Assembly (NCBI GenBank): GCA_910584055.1
Contig: CAJTZS010000024.1
Coordinates: 1-60,231 of the forward strand
Direction of reading: 5' to 3'
Source of the DNA: an uncultured Muribaculaceae bacterium
GTDB taxonomy: Bacteria; Bacteroidota; Bacteroidia; Bacteroidales; Muribaculaceae
DNA length: 60,231 bases
The notes beneath the pieces are model-generated. The model saw only the letters and a program-made list of their open reading frames with translations. It was not told the origin of the DNA and searched no databases. Positions 52,912-60,231 of the stretch are shown one piece after another; within the stretch, counting starts at the first letter, position 1; every line of letters starts with the position of its first letter. The translations under genes were made by a program, and so were the position numbers.

Positions 52912-55383
52912 ATGAGCAATAAAGACTTAGGCAACAACATAGAAAACAACGGTTTCGATGCCCGCGCCGCCAAACGCATAAGGCGGAACCAGAATGTCGT
53001 GAAATGGCTTTGGGCTGCATTCCTCAGCCTGGGGGCATTCATTTTTTTGTTCCTGCTGCTTATATATAATGGGGTGATAGGCTACATGCCCCCCATTGAG
53101 GAACTTGAAGATCCTCATGACAAACTGGCTTCGCTCGTTTACGCATCTGACGGCACAACTGAACTTGGACGATATTTTTTCGGCTCCGGCAACCGTGTCT
53201 ACACTGATTACGATGCTGTCTCCCCTTATGTTATCAATGCCTTGATCGCTACGGAAGATATCAGATTCAAAGAGCATTCAGGTATTGATTTCAAGGCTCT
53301 TGGACGAACCATGATCAAAACTGTGATGATGGGAGATAAATCCGCGGGAGGTGCCTCCACAATCACACAACAGCTCGCAAAACAGCTATATTCCCAACCG
53401 ACCGGCAATATTTTCAAAAGAGCCATCCAGAAACCAATAGAATGGATGATTGCTGTAAAGCTCGAACGTTTCTACACCAAGGACGAGATCATAAATATGT
53501 ATCTCAACCGCTTCGACTTCCTCAATAATGCTGTCGGAATCAAGACGGCCGCCAATGTATATTTCGGGAAAGAACCTGCTGACCTTAAGGCCGAAGAAGC
53601 CGCCCTTCTTGTAGGGATGCTTAAGAATCCAAGTTATTACAATCCCCTGCGACATGAAGAACGTGCAAAAAACCGCAGAAACACGGTTATTGACCAGATG
53701 GTAAAAGCCGATTTCCTCACAATTGCCGAAGGGGATTCCCTCAAAGCCCTTCCTCTCACTCTCGATTACCATAAAGTGGATCATAAAGAAGGAGGTGCAC
53801 CATATCTGCGCGAAGAAATCCGCAGGCTCATGACCGCAAAAAAACCTGAACGTCCAAAACGTTCGGATTATAAATCGATGGTAGCGTACCGCGTGGCGCT
53901 GGGAAACTATAACACGGATTCAACGCAATGGGAGGAGAATCCCCTTTATGGCTGGATTCTGAAAAATCCCAAACCCGACGGCAATTATTATGACCTATAT
54001 ACTGATGGCCTACGCATATACACCACTATCGATACACGTATGCAACGTTATGCCGAAGATGCCGTATACCAGCATCTCGGAGGCTATCTTCAGCCGGCTT
54101 TCGAAAGTGAGAAAAGAGGACAGCGCACCGGTCCCTATACCACCAATAGCTCTGAGCTAAGTTATGACGGCGTTATGAAACTCATCAAAAATGCCGTGAA
54201 ACAGACTGAGCGTTACCGCAACATGAAAAAGGCAGGCCATTCCGAAGAAGAAATCGAAAAAGCATTCCATACACCATATGAAATGGACGTGTTTGCATAT
54301 GTCAAGGAAACAAGGAATGAAAAAGGAAGGAACGTCACGAAGATTGTACCCGGTTCAAAAACCGTCAACATGTCGCCATACGACTCTCTCCTTTATATGA
54401 AGACAATTCTACGCACCGGTTTGATGAGTATGGATCCCGTCACCGGATACGTAAAGGCTTACGTAGGAGGCCCGGATTTTACTCATTTCCAGTATGACAT
54501 GGTAAGCAGGGGAAAACGCCAGATCGGATCCACTGCAAAACCATTCCTCTATACACTTGCAATGGAGCAGGATTTCACGCCTTGTTCCATGTTCTCCAAC
54601 ACACAGCCGGTGTTCGGGAACTGGGCTCCGCGAAATTCAAGCCATGCCCGTGTGGGCGAAATGGTTGACCTCAGATGGGCACTCACCAACTCCAACAACT
54701 GGATATCTGCACGTCTTGTTAACGAGCTTACCCCTGTAAGTCTTGCAAACAAAATGCGTATGTTCGGAATCACCGGCTATATCGACCCCACTCTCCCGCT
54801 CTGCCTCGGCACAGTTGATGTTCCTGTGGGTCACATGGTTGCCGCTTACACGGCCTTTGCCAACCGTGGCATACGTGTCGATCCGGTATTCGTGACCCGC
54901 ATCGAAGACAATCAGGGCAATCTCATATACACTGCCGTTCCACACCGCACGGAAGTAACATCGGAAGATGCCTATTACAAAATATTGTCAATACTGCTGA
55001 ACGTGGTGGATAGCGGAACGGGGGCAAGCCTACGCTCACGTTATAATATCCGTGCCGAAATGGGGGGCAAGACCGGTACAACCAACTCCAATTCCGATAC
55101 GTGGTTCATGGGCTTCACACCCGATCTTGTGACCGGAGTATGGGTAGGAGGAGAAGAGCGCTACATCCACTTCAACTCCATGGCATTCGGTCAGGGTGCC
55201 CGCGCCGCACTTCCAATCTATGGACTCTATATGCAGAAAGTATATGCCGACAACAAACTTCCCTACAGCCAGGATGCAAAATTCCAGTTCCCCGAAGGTT
55301 ACAATGCATGCGAAGGAGAAATCACCACTTACACCGCCGCCGAACCGGTGGAAGAGGAAGCGGTTGAAGGCATTTTTGAATAA
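52912..55383 (+). CDS. Penicillin-binding protein 1A (bifunctional transglycosylase/transpeptidase)
   Basis: 823 residues. A cytoplasmic N-terminus rich in basic residues, one TM (about 37-60), GT51 glycosyltransferase (A-T-E-D-I-R-F-K-E-H-S-G; G-G-A-S-T-I-T-Q-Q-L-A-K-Q-L-Y; M-Y-L-N-R), then transpeptidase with SxxK (G-S-T-A-K-P, Ser near 539), SxN (S-N-N near 592) and K-T-G-T-T (near 719). It polymerises and cross-links peptidoglycan in the periplasm. Length normal for class A PBPs. Single gene, divergent from the two-component operon. Confidence 0.95.
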   Translation: MSNKDLGNNIENNGFDARAAKRIRRNQNVVKWLWAAFLSLGAFIFLFLLLIYNGVIGYMPPIEELEDPHDKLASLVYASDGTTELGRYFFGSGNRVYTDYDAVSPYVINALIATEDIRFKEHSGIDFKALGRTMIKTVMMGDKSAGGASTITQQLAKQLYSQPTGNIFKRAIQKPIEWMIAVKLERFYTKDEIINMYLNRFDFLNNAVGIKTAANVYFGKEPADLKAEEAALLVGMLKNPSYYNPLRHEERAKNRRNTVIDQMVKADFLTIAEGDSLKALPLTLDYHKVDHKEGGAPYLREEIRRLMTAKKPERPKRSDYKSMVAYRVALGNYNTDSTQWEENPLYGWILKNPKPDGNYYDLYTDGLRIYTTIDTRMQRYAEDAVYQHLGGYLQPAFESEKRGQRTGPYTTNSSELSYDGVMKLIKNAVKQTERYRNMKKAGHSEEEIEKAFHTPYEMDVFAYVKETRNEKGRNVTKIVPGSKTVNMSPYDSLLYMKTILRTGLMSMDPVTGYVKAYVGGPDFTHFQYDMVSRGKRQIGSTAKPFLYTLAMEQDFTPCSMFSNTQPVFGNWAPRNSSHARVGEMVDLRWALTNSNNWISARLVNELTPVSLANKMRMFGITGYIDPTLPLCLGTVDVPVGHMVAAYTAFANRGIRVDPVFVTRIEDNQGNLIYTAVPHRTEVTSEDAYYKILSILLNVVDSGTGASLRSRYNIRAEMGGKTGTTNSNSDTWFMGFTPDLVTGVWVGGEERYIHFNSMAFGQGARAALPIYGLYMQKVYADNKLPYSQDAKFQFPEGYNACEGEITTYTAAEPVEEEAVEGIFE

Positions 55384-55405
55384 TAAAGAAATTTTTCGTT
55401 AATTT

Positions 55406-55468
55406 TTTGTTGGATATGAAATTTATATATATATTTACCGCAAAATTATAAACTATAAATTTCATATC
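55406..55468 (+). promoter_or_regulatory. Promoter bracketed by a perfect 15-bp inverted repeat, upstream of the carboxyltransferase gene
   Basis: TTTG at 55406-55409 and TATATTTA at 55430-55437 with a 20-base spacer form a near-consensus promoter. Arms GATATGAAATTTATA (55413-55427) and its exact reverse complement (55454-55468) lie between the two promoter elements and in the early leader. Two-site operator or RNA stem are both possible. Confidence 0.65.
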
Positions 55469-55490
55469 GAAACCTTAAATCAACCCAAAC

Positions 55491-57386
55491 ATGGCAAAGG
55501 TATTACAAATCCGAGACCTCACTCTGCGCGACGGCCAGCAGTCGCTGTTCGCCACCCGTATGAAGCAGGAGAATGTCGACAAGCTTCTCCCCCTTTATCG
55601 TGAAGCAAAATTTTACATCATGGAGGTATGGGGCGGCGCCGTTCCAGACTCAGTGATGCGCTACCTTGGAGAATCCCCCTGGGATCGTCTTCGCGCATGC
55701 TCCAAGGAGATGAAGGGCATTTCTCTGCTCTCAGCTCTATCACGAGGCAGAAACCTCTTCGGTTATGTCCCCTATCCTGATTACGTTCTTGAAGGCTTCT
55801 ACAAGAAGGCAATTGATAATGGCCTTAATGTTATGCGTATTTTTGATGCGCTCAACGACATTGACAACATCAAGGAATCCGTAAAAATGATCAATCAACT
55901 CGGCGGTATTTCCGATACAGCCGTATGCTATACCGTTGACCCCAAAGACGCTCCTGTAGAAGCTCCGAAGAAAAAAGGCTTCTTCGCTAAACTGTTTGGC
56001 GGCAATGACACTCCCGCCGCTCCGGAGAAAATATTCACTGATGAATATTTCGTAGAGAAAGCCAAAGAGATGGAGGCCCTCGGCGCAAAGATGGTGACCC
56101 TTAAGGATATGGCAGGTCTTGTAAACCCGTCTCGGATCTTCACCCTCATGCCCAAGTTGAAACAGGCGCTCAAAGTGCCCGTTGACTTCCATACCCACTG
56201 CACACCCGGCTATGGTCTGGCATCAGTTCTCACCGCCATTATAAAGGGAGTGGATATCGTTGATACCAATATATGGTGGTTCGGCGGCGGTTCGGCAGCT
56301 CCGGCTATCGAACTTGTATGGATTTTCTGTCAGAAACTCGGAATAGAGGTAGCTGTAAATATGGATGCCGTTGCCAAGATCCGCAAGGAACTGGTAGGTG
56401 CCCGCAAGGCACTTGCCGACTTTGACCTCAACAAGGATAAATGGCCTAACGATTTCGATGAATATTACGCAAACATGCCGAAGGAAATCGATGCAGAATT
56501 TGACCGCGCCATCGCTGCGGCCAATGAGAACAGAGAAGATGACCTTCTTGATGCTTGCCATAAGATTGAAGCATACTTCGGCTTCCCCAAACCCAATGAA
56601 CTCGTCAAGAATGCCGAAGTTCCCGGCGGTATGTATTCCAATATGGTTGCAAACCTCCGCGCACTCAAAGCCGAAGACGTGCTTGACGAGGCAATGGCCC
56701 TTATCCCGAAAGTCCGCCGCGACGCCGGTCTTGTGCCGCTCGTTACACCTACCAGCCAGATTGTGGGCTCACAGGCCGTGGCCCTCGCTCTCGACCGCCG
56801 CAAAGGCGCTCCGGATTATTCCAATAAAAACAACCAGTTCATCTCTCTTGTAAAGGGTGAATATGGTCACACTCCGGTAGCCATAGATCCGGCATTCCGT
56901 GAAAAGATCACCGGGTCTGCAGAAGAACGTCCTTACGACACAAGTTCATTCCGGGAACCGGCTAATCCGGAACTTCCTGAGTTTGGAGGCGTGAAATTGG
57001 CTCAGAACGAAGAAGAATTCCTTCTGATCGAACTTCTTCCTTCTGTTGCCAACACATTCCTCAAAAACAAACGCAAAGCTGAATTCGAAGCCAAACAGGC
57101 TGAGAAGAAAGCTGAAGAACCGGCAGCAAAAACAGAGGAAGCTCCCAAAGCGGCAGCTGTTGAAGAAATCACCGGAAAAGTGTTCCGCGCACCCATGGGT
57201 GGCACAGTGATAGAGATCCTTGCCAAACCGGGTCAGACCGTAAAAATGGGCGACCTTCTCCTTGTTTATGAGGCAATGAAGATGGAGAACGACCTTGCCA
57301 CAGATATGGCAGGCACTATCAAGAGAATTCTTGTTAACGAAGGTGATGTCATCGCAACAGATCAGCCGCTCGTAGAATTCGAGTAA
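55491..57386 (+). CDS. Biotin-dependent carboxyltransferase/biotin carrier (oxaloacetate decarboxylase alpha or pyruvate carboxylase B-type)
   Basis: 631 residues. The N-terminal carboxyltransferase TIM barrel (L-R-D-G-Q-Q-S-L; metal ligands in D-F-H-T-H-C) is followed by a conserved carboxylase domain, an Ala/Glu/Lys-rich linker (about 530-563) and a biotinyl domain with E-A-M-K-M-E-N (biotin Lys near 596). Such chains transfer CO2 between biotin and a keto acid. No beta or gamma membrane subunits and no biotin carboxylase are adjacent, so oxaloacetate decarboxylase, pyruvate carboxylase and a methylmalonyl-CoA-related role are all open. About 25 Lys/Pro/Gly-rich residues (about 152-178) interrupt the barrel. 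It depends on biotin. Confidence 0.85.
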   Translation: MAKVLQIRDLTLRDGQQSLFATRMKQENVDKLLPLYREAKFYIMEVWGGAVPDSVMRYLGESPWDRLRACSKEMKGISLLSALSRGRNLFGYVPYPDYVLEGFYKKAIDNGLNVMRIFDALNDIDNIKESVKMINQLGGISDTAVCYTVDPKDAPVEAPKKKGFFAKLFGGNDTPAAPEKIFTDEYFVEKAKEMEALGAKMVTLKDMAGLVNPSRIFTLMPKLKQALKVPVDFHTHCTPGYGLASVLTAIIKGVDIVDTNIWWFGGGSAAPAIELVWIFCQKLGIEVAVNMDAVAKIRKELVGARKALADFDLNKDKWPNDFDEYYANMPKEIDAEFDRAIAAANENREDDLLDACHKIEAYFGFPKPNELVKNAEVPGGMYSNMVANLRALKAEDVLDEAMALIPKVRRDAGLVPLVTPTSQIVGSQAVALALDRRKGAPDYSNKNNQFISLVKGEYGHTPVAIDPAFREKITGSAEERPYDTSSFREPANPELPEFGGVKLAQNEEEFLLIELLPSVANTFLKNKRKAEFEAKQAEKKAEEPAAKTEEAPKAAAVEEITGKVFRAPMGGTVIEILAKPGQTVKMGDLLLVYEAMKMENDLATDMAGTIKRILVNEGDVIATDQPLVEFE

Positions 57387-57428
57387 ATGTGAAACAAAAT
57401 ACCTGGAAACTATAAGAGTTTCCAAAAC

Positions 57429-57470
57429 AAGACTCCCGTGTCTGTGAAGACACGGGAGTCTTAATATTTT
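57429..57470 (+). terminator. Terminator after the carboxyltransferase gene
   Basis: Perfect 15-bp stem AAGACTCCCGTGTCT (57429-57443) / AGACACGGGAGTCTT (57448-57462), 4-base loop, then TTAATATTTT. Confidence 0.85.
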
Positions 57471-57498
57471 GTCGTCTCGAAAAAAAGTATTAACTTTG
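57468..57498 (+). promoter_or_regulatory. Promoter of rpmE2
   Basis: TTTG (57468-57471), 19-base spacer, TAACTTTG (57491-57498). It overlaps the tail of the upstream terminator. Confidence 0.75.
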
Positions 57499-57566
57499 CA
57501 AGCCATTTGACGGGATCGCGACCTGTCAAGAATATTTTTATAAATTAACTGCAGTATTTTACTAAA
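57499..57566 (+). promoter_or_regulatory. rpmE2 leader with a hairpin, candidate L31 autoregulatory site
   Basis: An 8-bp stem TTGACGGG (57507-57514) / CCTGTCAA (57522-57529), with one G-U pair and a 7-base loop, lies near the 5' end of a ~60-base leader. Ribosomal protein genes often carry such sites; autoregulation is inferred. Confidence 0.4.
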
Positions 57567-57821
57567 ATGAAAAAAGACATTCATCCCAAAGAATACCGCG
57601 AGGTGGTATTTAAAGATATGTCTAACGACGAGACATTCATCACCCGTTCAACGGTTGCGTCTCGCGAGACTATCGAAATCGACGGCAAGGAGTATCCTCT
57701 TGTAAAACTTGAGATCACAAGCTCCTCTCACCCCTTCTTCACAGGAAAACAGAAGCTCGTCGATACAGCCGGACGTGTGGACAAATTCCGCAGCCGTTAC
57801 GGCAACCGCGCAAAGAAATAA
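57567..57821 (+). CDS. rpmE2: 50S ribosomal protein L31, type B
   Basis: 84 residues: M-K-K-D-I-H-P-K-E-Y-R-E-V-V-F start, S-S-H-P-F-F-T-G-K-Q and R-V-D-K-F-R-S-R-Y-G. The CxxC zinc pairs of type A L31 are absent, so this is the zinc-independent type B form. Own promoter and terminator. Confidence 0.96.
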   Translation: MKKDIHPKEYREVVFKDMSNDETFITRSTVASRETIEIDGKEYPLVKLEITSSSHPFFTGKQKLVDTAGRVDKFRSRYGNRAKK

Positions 57822-57840
57822 TCACTTCGCGCAAAAAAAT

Positions 57841-57870
57841 AAAAAGGGTTCCTTTCGGAACCCTTTTTAT
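57841..57870. terminator. Bidirectional terminator between rpmE2 and the BNR_4 gene
   Basis: Stem AAAAAGGGTTCC (57841-57852) / GGAACCCTTTTT, 4-base loop TTTC, flanked by A- and T-runs; the two genes converge here. Confidence 0.85.
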
Positions 57871-57879
57871 TTTTCATAC

Positions 57880-59181
57880 TCAATCTTCAAGAGACAATAC
57901 ATACACAGGAGTGGAATCTGTGGAGTTTTCCGATAGTCTCTCCCCATCTCCCTGATGCACCTCCTGCACGAATATATTCAGCCTGTTCTTTTTGTTCCAA
58001 AGGTTTACATCAAAAGTCGGTTCCCATGCATCGACAGAAAAATCCGTAATATCTTCGATGTTCCAAGATGCCTTGCCAAGCTTCGGGGTATAAGCCACAC
58101 TGATTTTACTTCCTCTCTCGGAATCACGGAATATGTAATATGCAGCCTTGCCATCGGATGCAATCCTGGGACGTGAAATCGGTATCATCTTCGTCCCTCC
58201 TCCTGATAAGCTGAATGGTGTCTGACGATTACCCACAATATCCATTTTCCATTTCTTGCCATCATGCCATACAAGCCTGTATTGCGGTATACTGTCATTA
58301 ACATCCCTCCAGTAAGTGGCGATATAAGGTCTCCCCTTTTTGTCTGCGGTCATGCTTGTCTGGTTGATCAATTCTGAATTCTGAGGTATACGCCACGCCA
58401 CTTCTGCATCTTTCAAGGTGATAGGAAGATTATAACATGATCCATCAGACCGTTGCCACGTTTCTCCACCATCTTTAGACACCGCATAGCATAAGTCATG
58501 GTTTGTCTCGACAAGCCACGTTTCACGCCATACCCACGAAAGATAAATCACACCTTTCTTATCAACATAGAGCTGCCAGTACGCGTTACGCTGATTCTCT
58601 CCGTCTATAAGCACATCTTGAACCCTTCTCCACTCCCTTTTCTTTACATCATACTTGTTCAGAACGAGATTGCCTCTTCCCGATGCCCCGGATCTATAGG
58701 CAAAAAGTAAATCCCCGTTCGGCATAGTATAGAATTCGGGATACGTCACATCGTTCTCGTCATTTCCGGTCATCGGTTGCAACTCTCCAAGAATCAGGGA
58801 ACCCGGCGAGACGGAACGACAATACTTCAATGGATGTCCATGATGATCGAATGACACATGCAGATAGCCCTTCCCATCCAAACCTACAGAGATTACATTA
58901 TGACCATCCTTTACATTCCCTTTATACCTACTGCGCCGAATTGTCCAGATATCCGAATTAATATTACGTTTACCGATCACCACATACCCTTCCGGATCAT
59001 AATATGATGTATATTGTATGGAATCATTGCTGACAATCGAGCCTCCGCGAAACACAGCTGCATTTACGGATGTTTTGCAATAGCCATCCCCAACAGGCGT
59101 AAGTTTAGATTCAATTGCTTTACATGCAATCGAAGACATTCCCATATAAAAGAATATTAACAACTTTGATAATCCACTCAT
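57880..59181 (-). CDS. BNR_4-type beta-propeller protein, secreted
   Basis: 433 residues. Hydrophobic N-terminus (about 5-20) with S-I-A-C, a weak lipobox or signal-peptide end. Repeated strands with Asp-box-like features (S-K-D-G-G-E-T-W; A-A-V-F-R-G-G; F-D-H-H-G-H-P-L-K-Y) indicate a propeller of the BNR_4 family, which includes polysaccharide lyases and hydrolases. Specific activity cannot be called; no SusC/SusD or sulfatase neighbours. A promoter element TAATTTTG (minus) is at 59217-59224. Confidence 0.75.
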   Translation of the reverse strand: MSGLSKLLIFFYMGMSSIACKAIESKLTPVGDGYCKTSVNAAVFRGGSIVSNDSIQYTSYYDPEGYVVIGKRNINSDIWTIRRSRYKGNVKDGHNVISVGLDGKGYLHVSFDHHGHPLKYCRSVSPGSLILGELQPMTGNDENDVTYPEFYTMPNGDLLFAYRSGASGRGNLVLNKYDVKKREWRRVQDVLIDGENQRNAYWQLYVDKKGVIYLSWVWRETWLVETNHDLCYAVSKDGGETWQRSDGSCYNLPITLKDAEVAWRIPQNSELINQTSMTADKKGRPYIATYWRDVNDSIPQYRLVWHDGKKWKMDIVGNRQTPFSLSGGGTKMIPISRPRIASDGKAAYYIFRDSERGSKISVAYTPKLGKASWNIEDITDFSVDAWEPTFDVNLWNKKNRLNIFVQEVHQGDGERLSENSTDSTPVYVLSLED

Positions 59182-59216
59182 AAGATAATCAATAAGAAAT
59201 AATTTGTAGTCGCATA

Positions 59217-59224
59217 CAAAATTA
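59217..59224 (-). promoter_or_regulatory. -7 promoter element of the BNR_4 gene
   Basis: TAATTTTG on the minus strand, 35 bases before the ATG. Confidence 0.45.
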
Positions 59225-59271
59225 ACAAATTATCATAATAATCAGAAATCGTTTAAGTATACCTTTGTTAT

Positions 59272-60066
59272 TCAATCTCCTGATCTATAGGAATAGAGAT
59301 ATTTCCAATTATCCGGAGCTGCCGGTGCATTCTCGTGTTTATAGAATGTGCCGGCGTTTCCATTATATACCTCCGTTTCATAGAAATGGCAAAATCCTAT
59401 TCCACAGTCCAATATCGACAATTTACTTTTAGGTTTATAATAAAAATGAACCATATCACCATCCACAAGGGCTCTCCATGGTTGCGAATTTGTAGACGAT
59501 GGCGCAAGACGCAGCATTCCGAGAGATGCGCCAAACCGACTGTTTTCCGCCAAAGAACATTTAAAGTTATCCGTGAAGAAAAGATCTGCAAAGGGTTCAC
59601 GTTTTTTGCTGCCAAAAGCCGCGCGAGCCATCCTTTCAACGAAACTCTGTCCAGAAGCGAATCCCACTGGAGAAACAATCCTTAATTCTTCTCCATTCAG
59701 CCATAATTCCCCGCGTTCGAAATCTGACCCCTTGAAAGTGGCGGCAATCCAGCACGTTCCCAAACCGAGTTCTGTAGCCCTAAGTACCACCTGTTCGAAT
59801 CTGAAACCGGCTGACAACGCCGAACCTTCATCATCACCCATTGAAATAAGGAAAAAATCAGTTGCCCCCTTAATCATACCATAAGTACTTGGCCTGTATC
59901 CTCGCCCCATATCGAATTCTTTAAGACGAATCCCCACCTTTCCTCCGAACGGACTGTAGGTATTTGCCATAGCTTCCTCTAACGCATTCTTCATAACATC
60001 CGTAAGTGGCATGCCATTATAACTCCTTACAGAACGACGCGTTTTTATTGCTTCAAGTATATTCAT
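59272..60066 (-). CDS. Nitroreductase-family flavoprotein
   Basis: 264 residues: I-K-T-R-R-S-V-R-S-Y at the N-terminus (FMN-phosphate contact), V-V-L-R-A-T-E-L-G-L-G-T-C-W-I-A, R-L-A-P-S-S-T-N-S-Q-P-W-R. The order of motifs resembles the TM1586-like nitroreductase group, where the FMN motif order is permuted relative to classical NfsB. Substrate unknown. Promoter TAAATTTG (minus) at 60092-60099. Confidence 0.82.
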   Translation of the reverse strand: MNILEAIKTRRSVRSYNGMPLTDVMKNALEEAMANTYSPFGGKVGIRLKEFDMGRGYRPSTYGMIKGATDFFLISMGDDEGSALSAGFRFEQVVLRATELGLGTCWIAATFKGSDFERGELWLNGEELRIVSPVGFASGQSFVERMARAAFGSKKREPFADLFFTDNFKCSLAENSRFGASLGMLRLAPSSTNSQPWRALVDGDMVHFYYKPKSKLSILDCGIGFCHFYETEVYNGNAGTFYKHENAPAAPDNWKYLYSYRSGD

Positions 60067-60091
60067 AAAAAATTTCCTTACTTTTCGTTTG

Positions 60092-60231
60092 CAAATTTAT
60101 ATAGTTTCAAATATAAATGCTAATTTTGTTTAAAAGAAAAACAGAATCTAAAAGAATTTATGAAAAGGATAATCAGTTGTAACTATTCAGCCAAAGGAAG
60201 GCCATGACTCAGCGCCCCGTCTGATTTAGAC
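60092..60231. promoter_or_regulatory. Divergent promoter elements at the right edge
   Basis: TAAATTTG on the minus strand (60092-60099) serves the nitroreductase. TAATTTTG on the plus strand (60121-60128) faces out of the window; the first ATG after it (60162) opens only 15 codons. A rightward gene or leader may continue beyond the edge. Confidence 0.4.

Noticed and set aside
55491..57386. Calling it specifically oxaloacetate decarboxylase alpha (oadA)
   Set aside because: No beta or gamma subunits nearby and the catalytic-barrel region after D-T-N-I-W-W differs from the OadA pattern I know; left as carboxyltransferase.
60162..60206. 15-codon frame at the right edge as a gene
   Set aside because: Too short to support; probably a leader or noncoding.

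Overview
The window reads as a chromosomal segment of a Bacteroidales bacterium. Promoters have the Bacteroidetes form (TTTG, 19-20 bases, TAnnTTTG). Gene content agrees: a GLPGLI-family protein, outer-membrane beta-barrel proteins with carboxypeptidase-like N-termini, a DUF5063 protein, a BioG-BioC fusion and a type B L31. A Muribaculaceae-like gut commensal is my best guess below order level, but that is an impression, not a measurement. I saw no tRNA, rRNA, CRISPR array or complete insertion sequence.

Layout. 1-540: 3' remnant of an outer-membrane barrel gene. 728-3193: priA. 3071-7642: an accessory hot spot holding a HigB/HigA-like toxin-antitoxin pair, a small ORF plus GNAT acetyltransferase (probable second toxin-antitoxin pair), a truncated UvrD-type helicase and an AAA/DUF234 ATPase. 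It contains a second, diverged copy of the last 123 bp of priA and a second copy of the helicase 3' end. 7822-11585: biotin operon bioA-bioF-bioGC, without bioB or bioD. 11796-14479: dTDP-sugar genes rfbA and, on the other strand, rfbC-rfbB, without rfbD. 14588-16792: a RelA/SpoT homologue with a ruined hydrolase site. 16806-19667: an outer-membrane barrel protein with a Gly/Pro/Arg tail.

19951-28347 (minus): an envelope-biogenesis block of a PpiC-type foldase, a lipoprotein, a SurA-like foldase, an OstA/LptA-like protein and mutL. 28477-30657: recQ. 30824-34238: tig-clpP-clpX. 34365-38212: yicC-gmk-nadD-DUF5063-M18 peptidase, tightly packed. 38296-41682: a DUF3943 membrane protein and a phosphohexomutase. 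41857-48154 (plus): a flavin reductase-like gene, then a tightly coupled four-gene cassette: GLPGLI protein, outer-membrane barrel, lipoprotein of unknown fold and PagL-like lipid A deacylase. This cassette is the best candidate here for an uncharacterised system. 48189-52688 (minus): a PiT phosphate transporter with a PhoU-like tail next to a histidine kinase/response regulator pair, with similar 11-bp-spaced repeats upstream of transporter and regulator. 52912-57821: penicillin-binding protein 1A, a biotin-dependent carboxyltransferase whose promoter is bracketed by a perfect 15-bp inverted repeat, and rpmE2. 57880-60066 (minus): a BNR_4 propeller protein and a nitroreductase.

Most of the window is ordinary core genome. 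The accessory signals concentrate at 3071-7642 and 42545-48154. No gap between genes exceeds 300 bases; the largest (19668-19950) carries a long imperfect hairpin and is described below.
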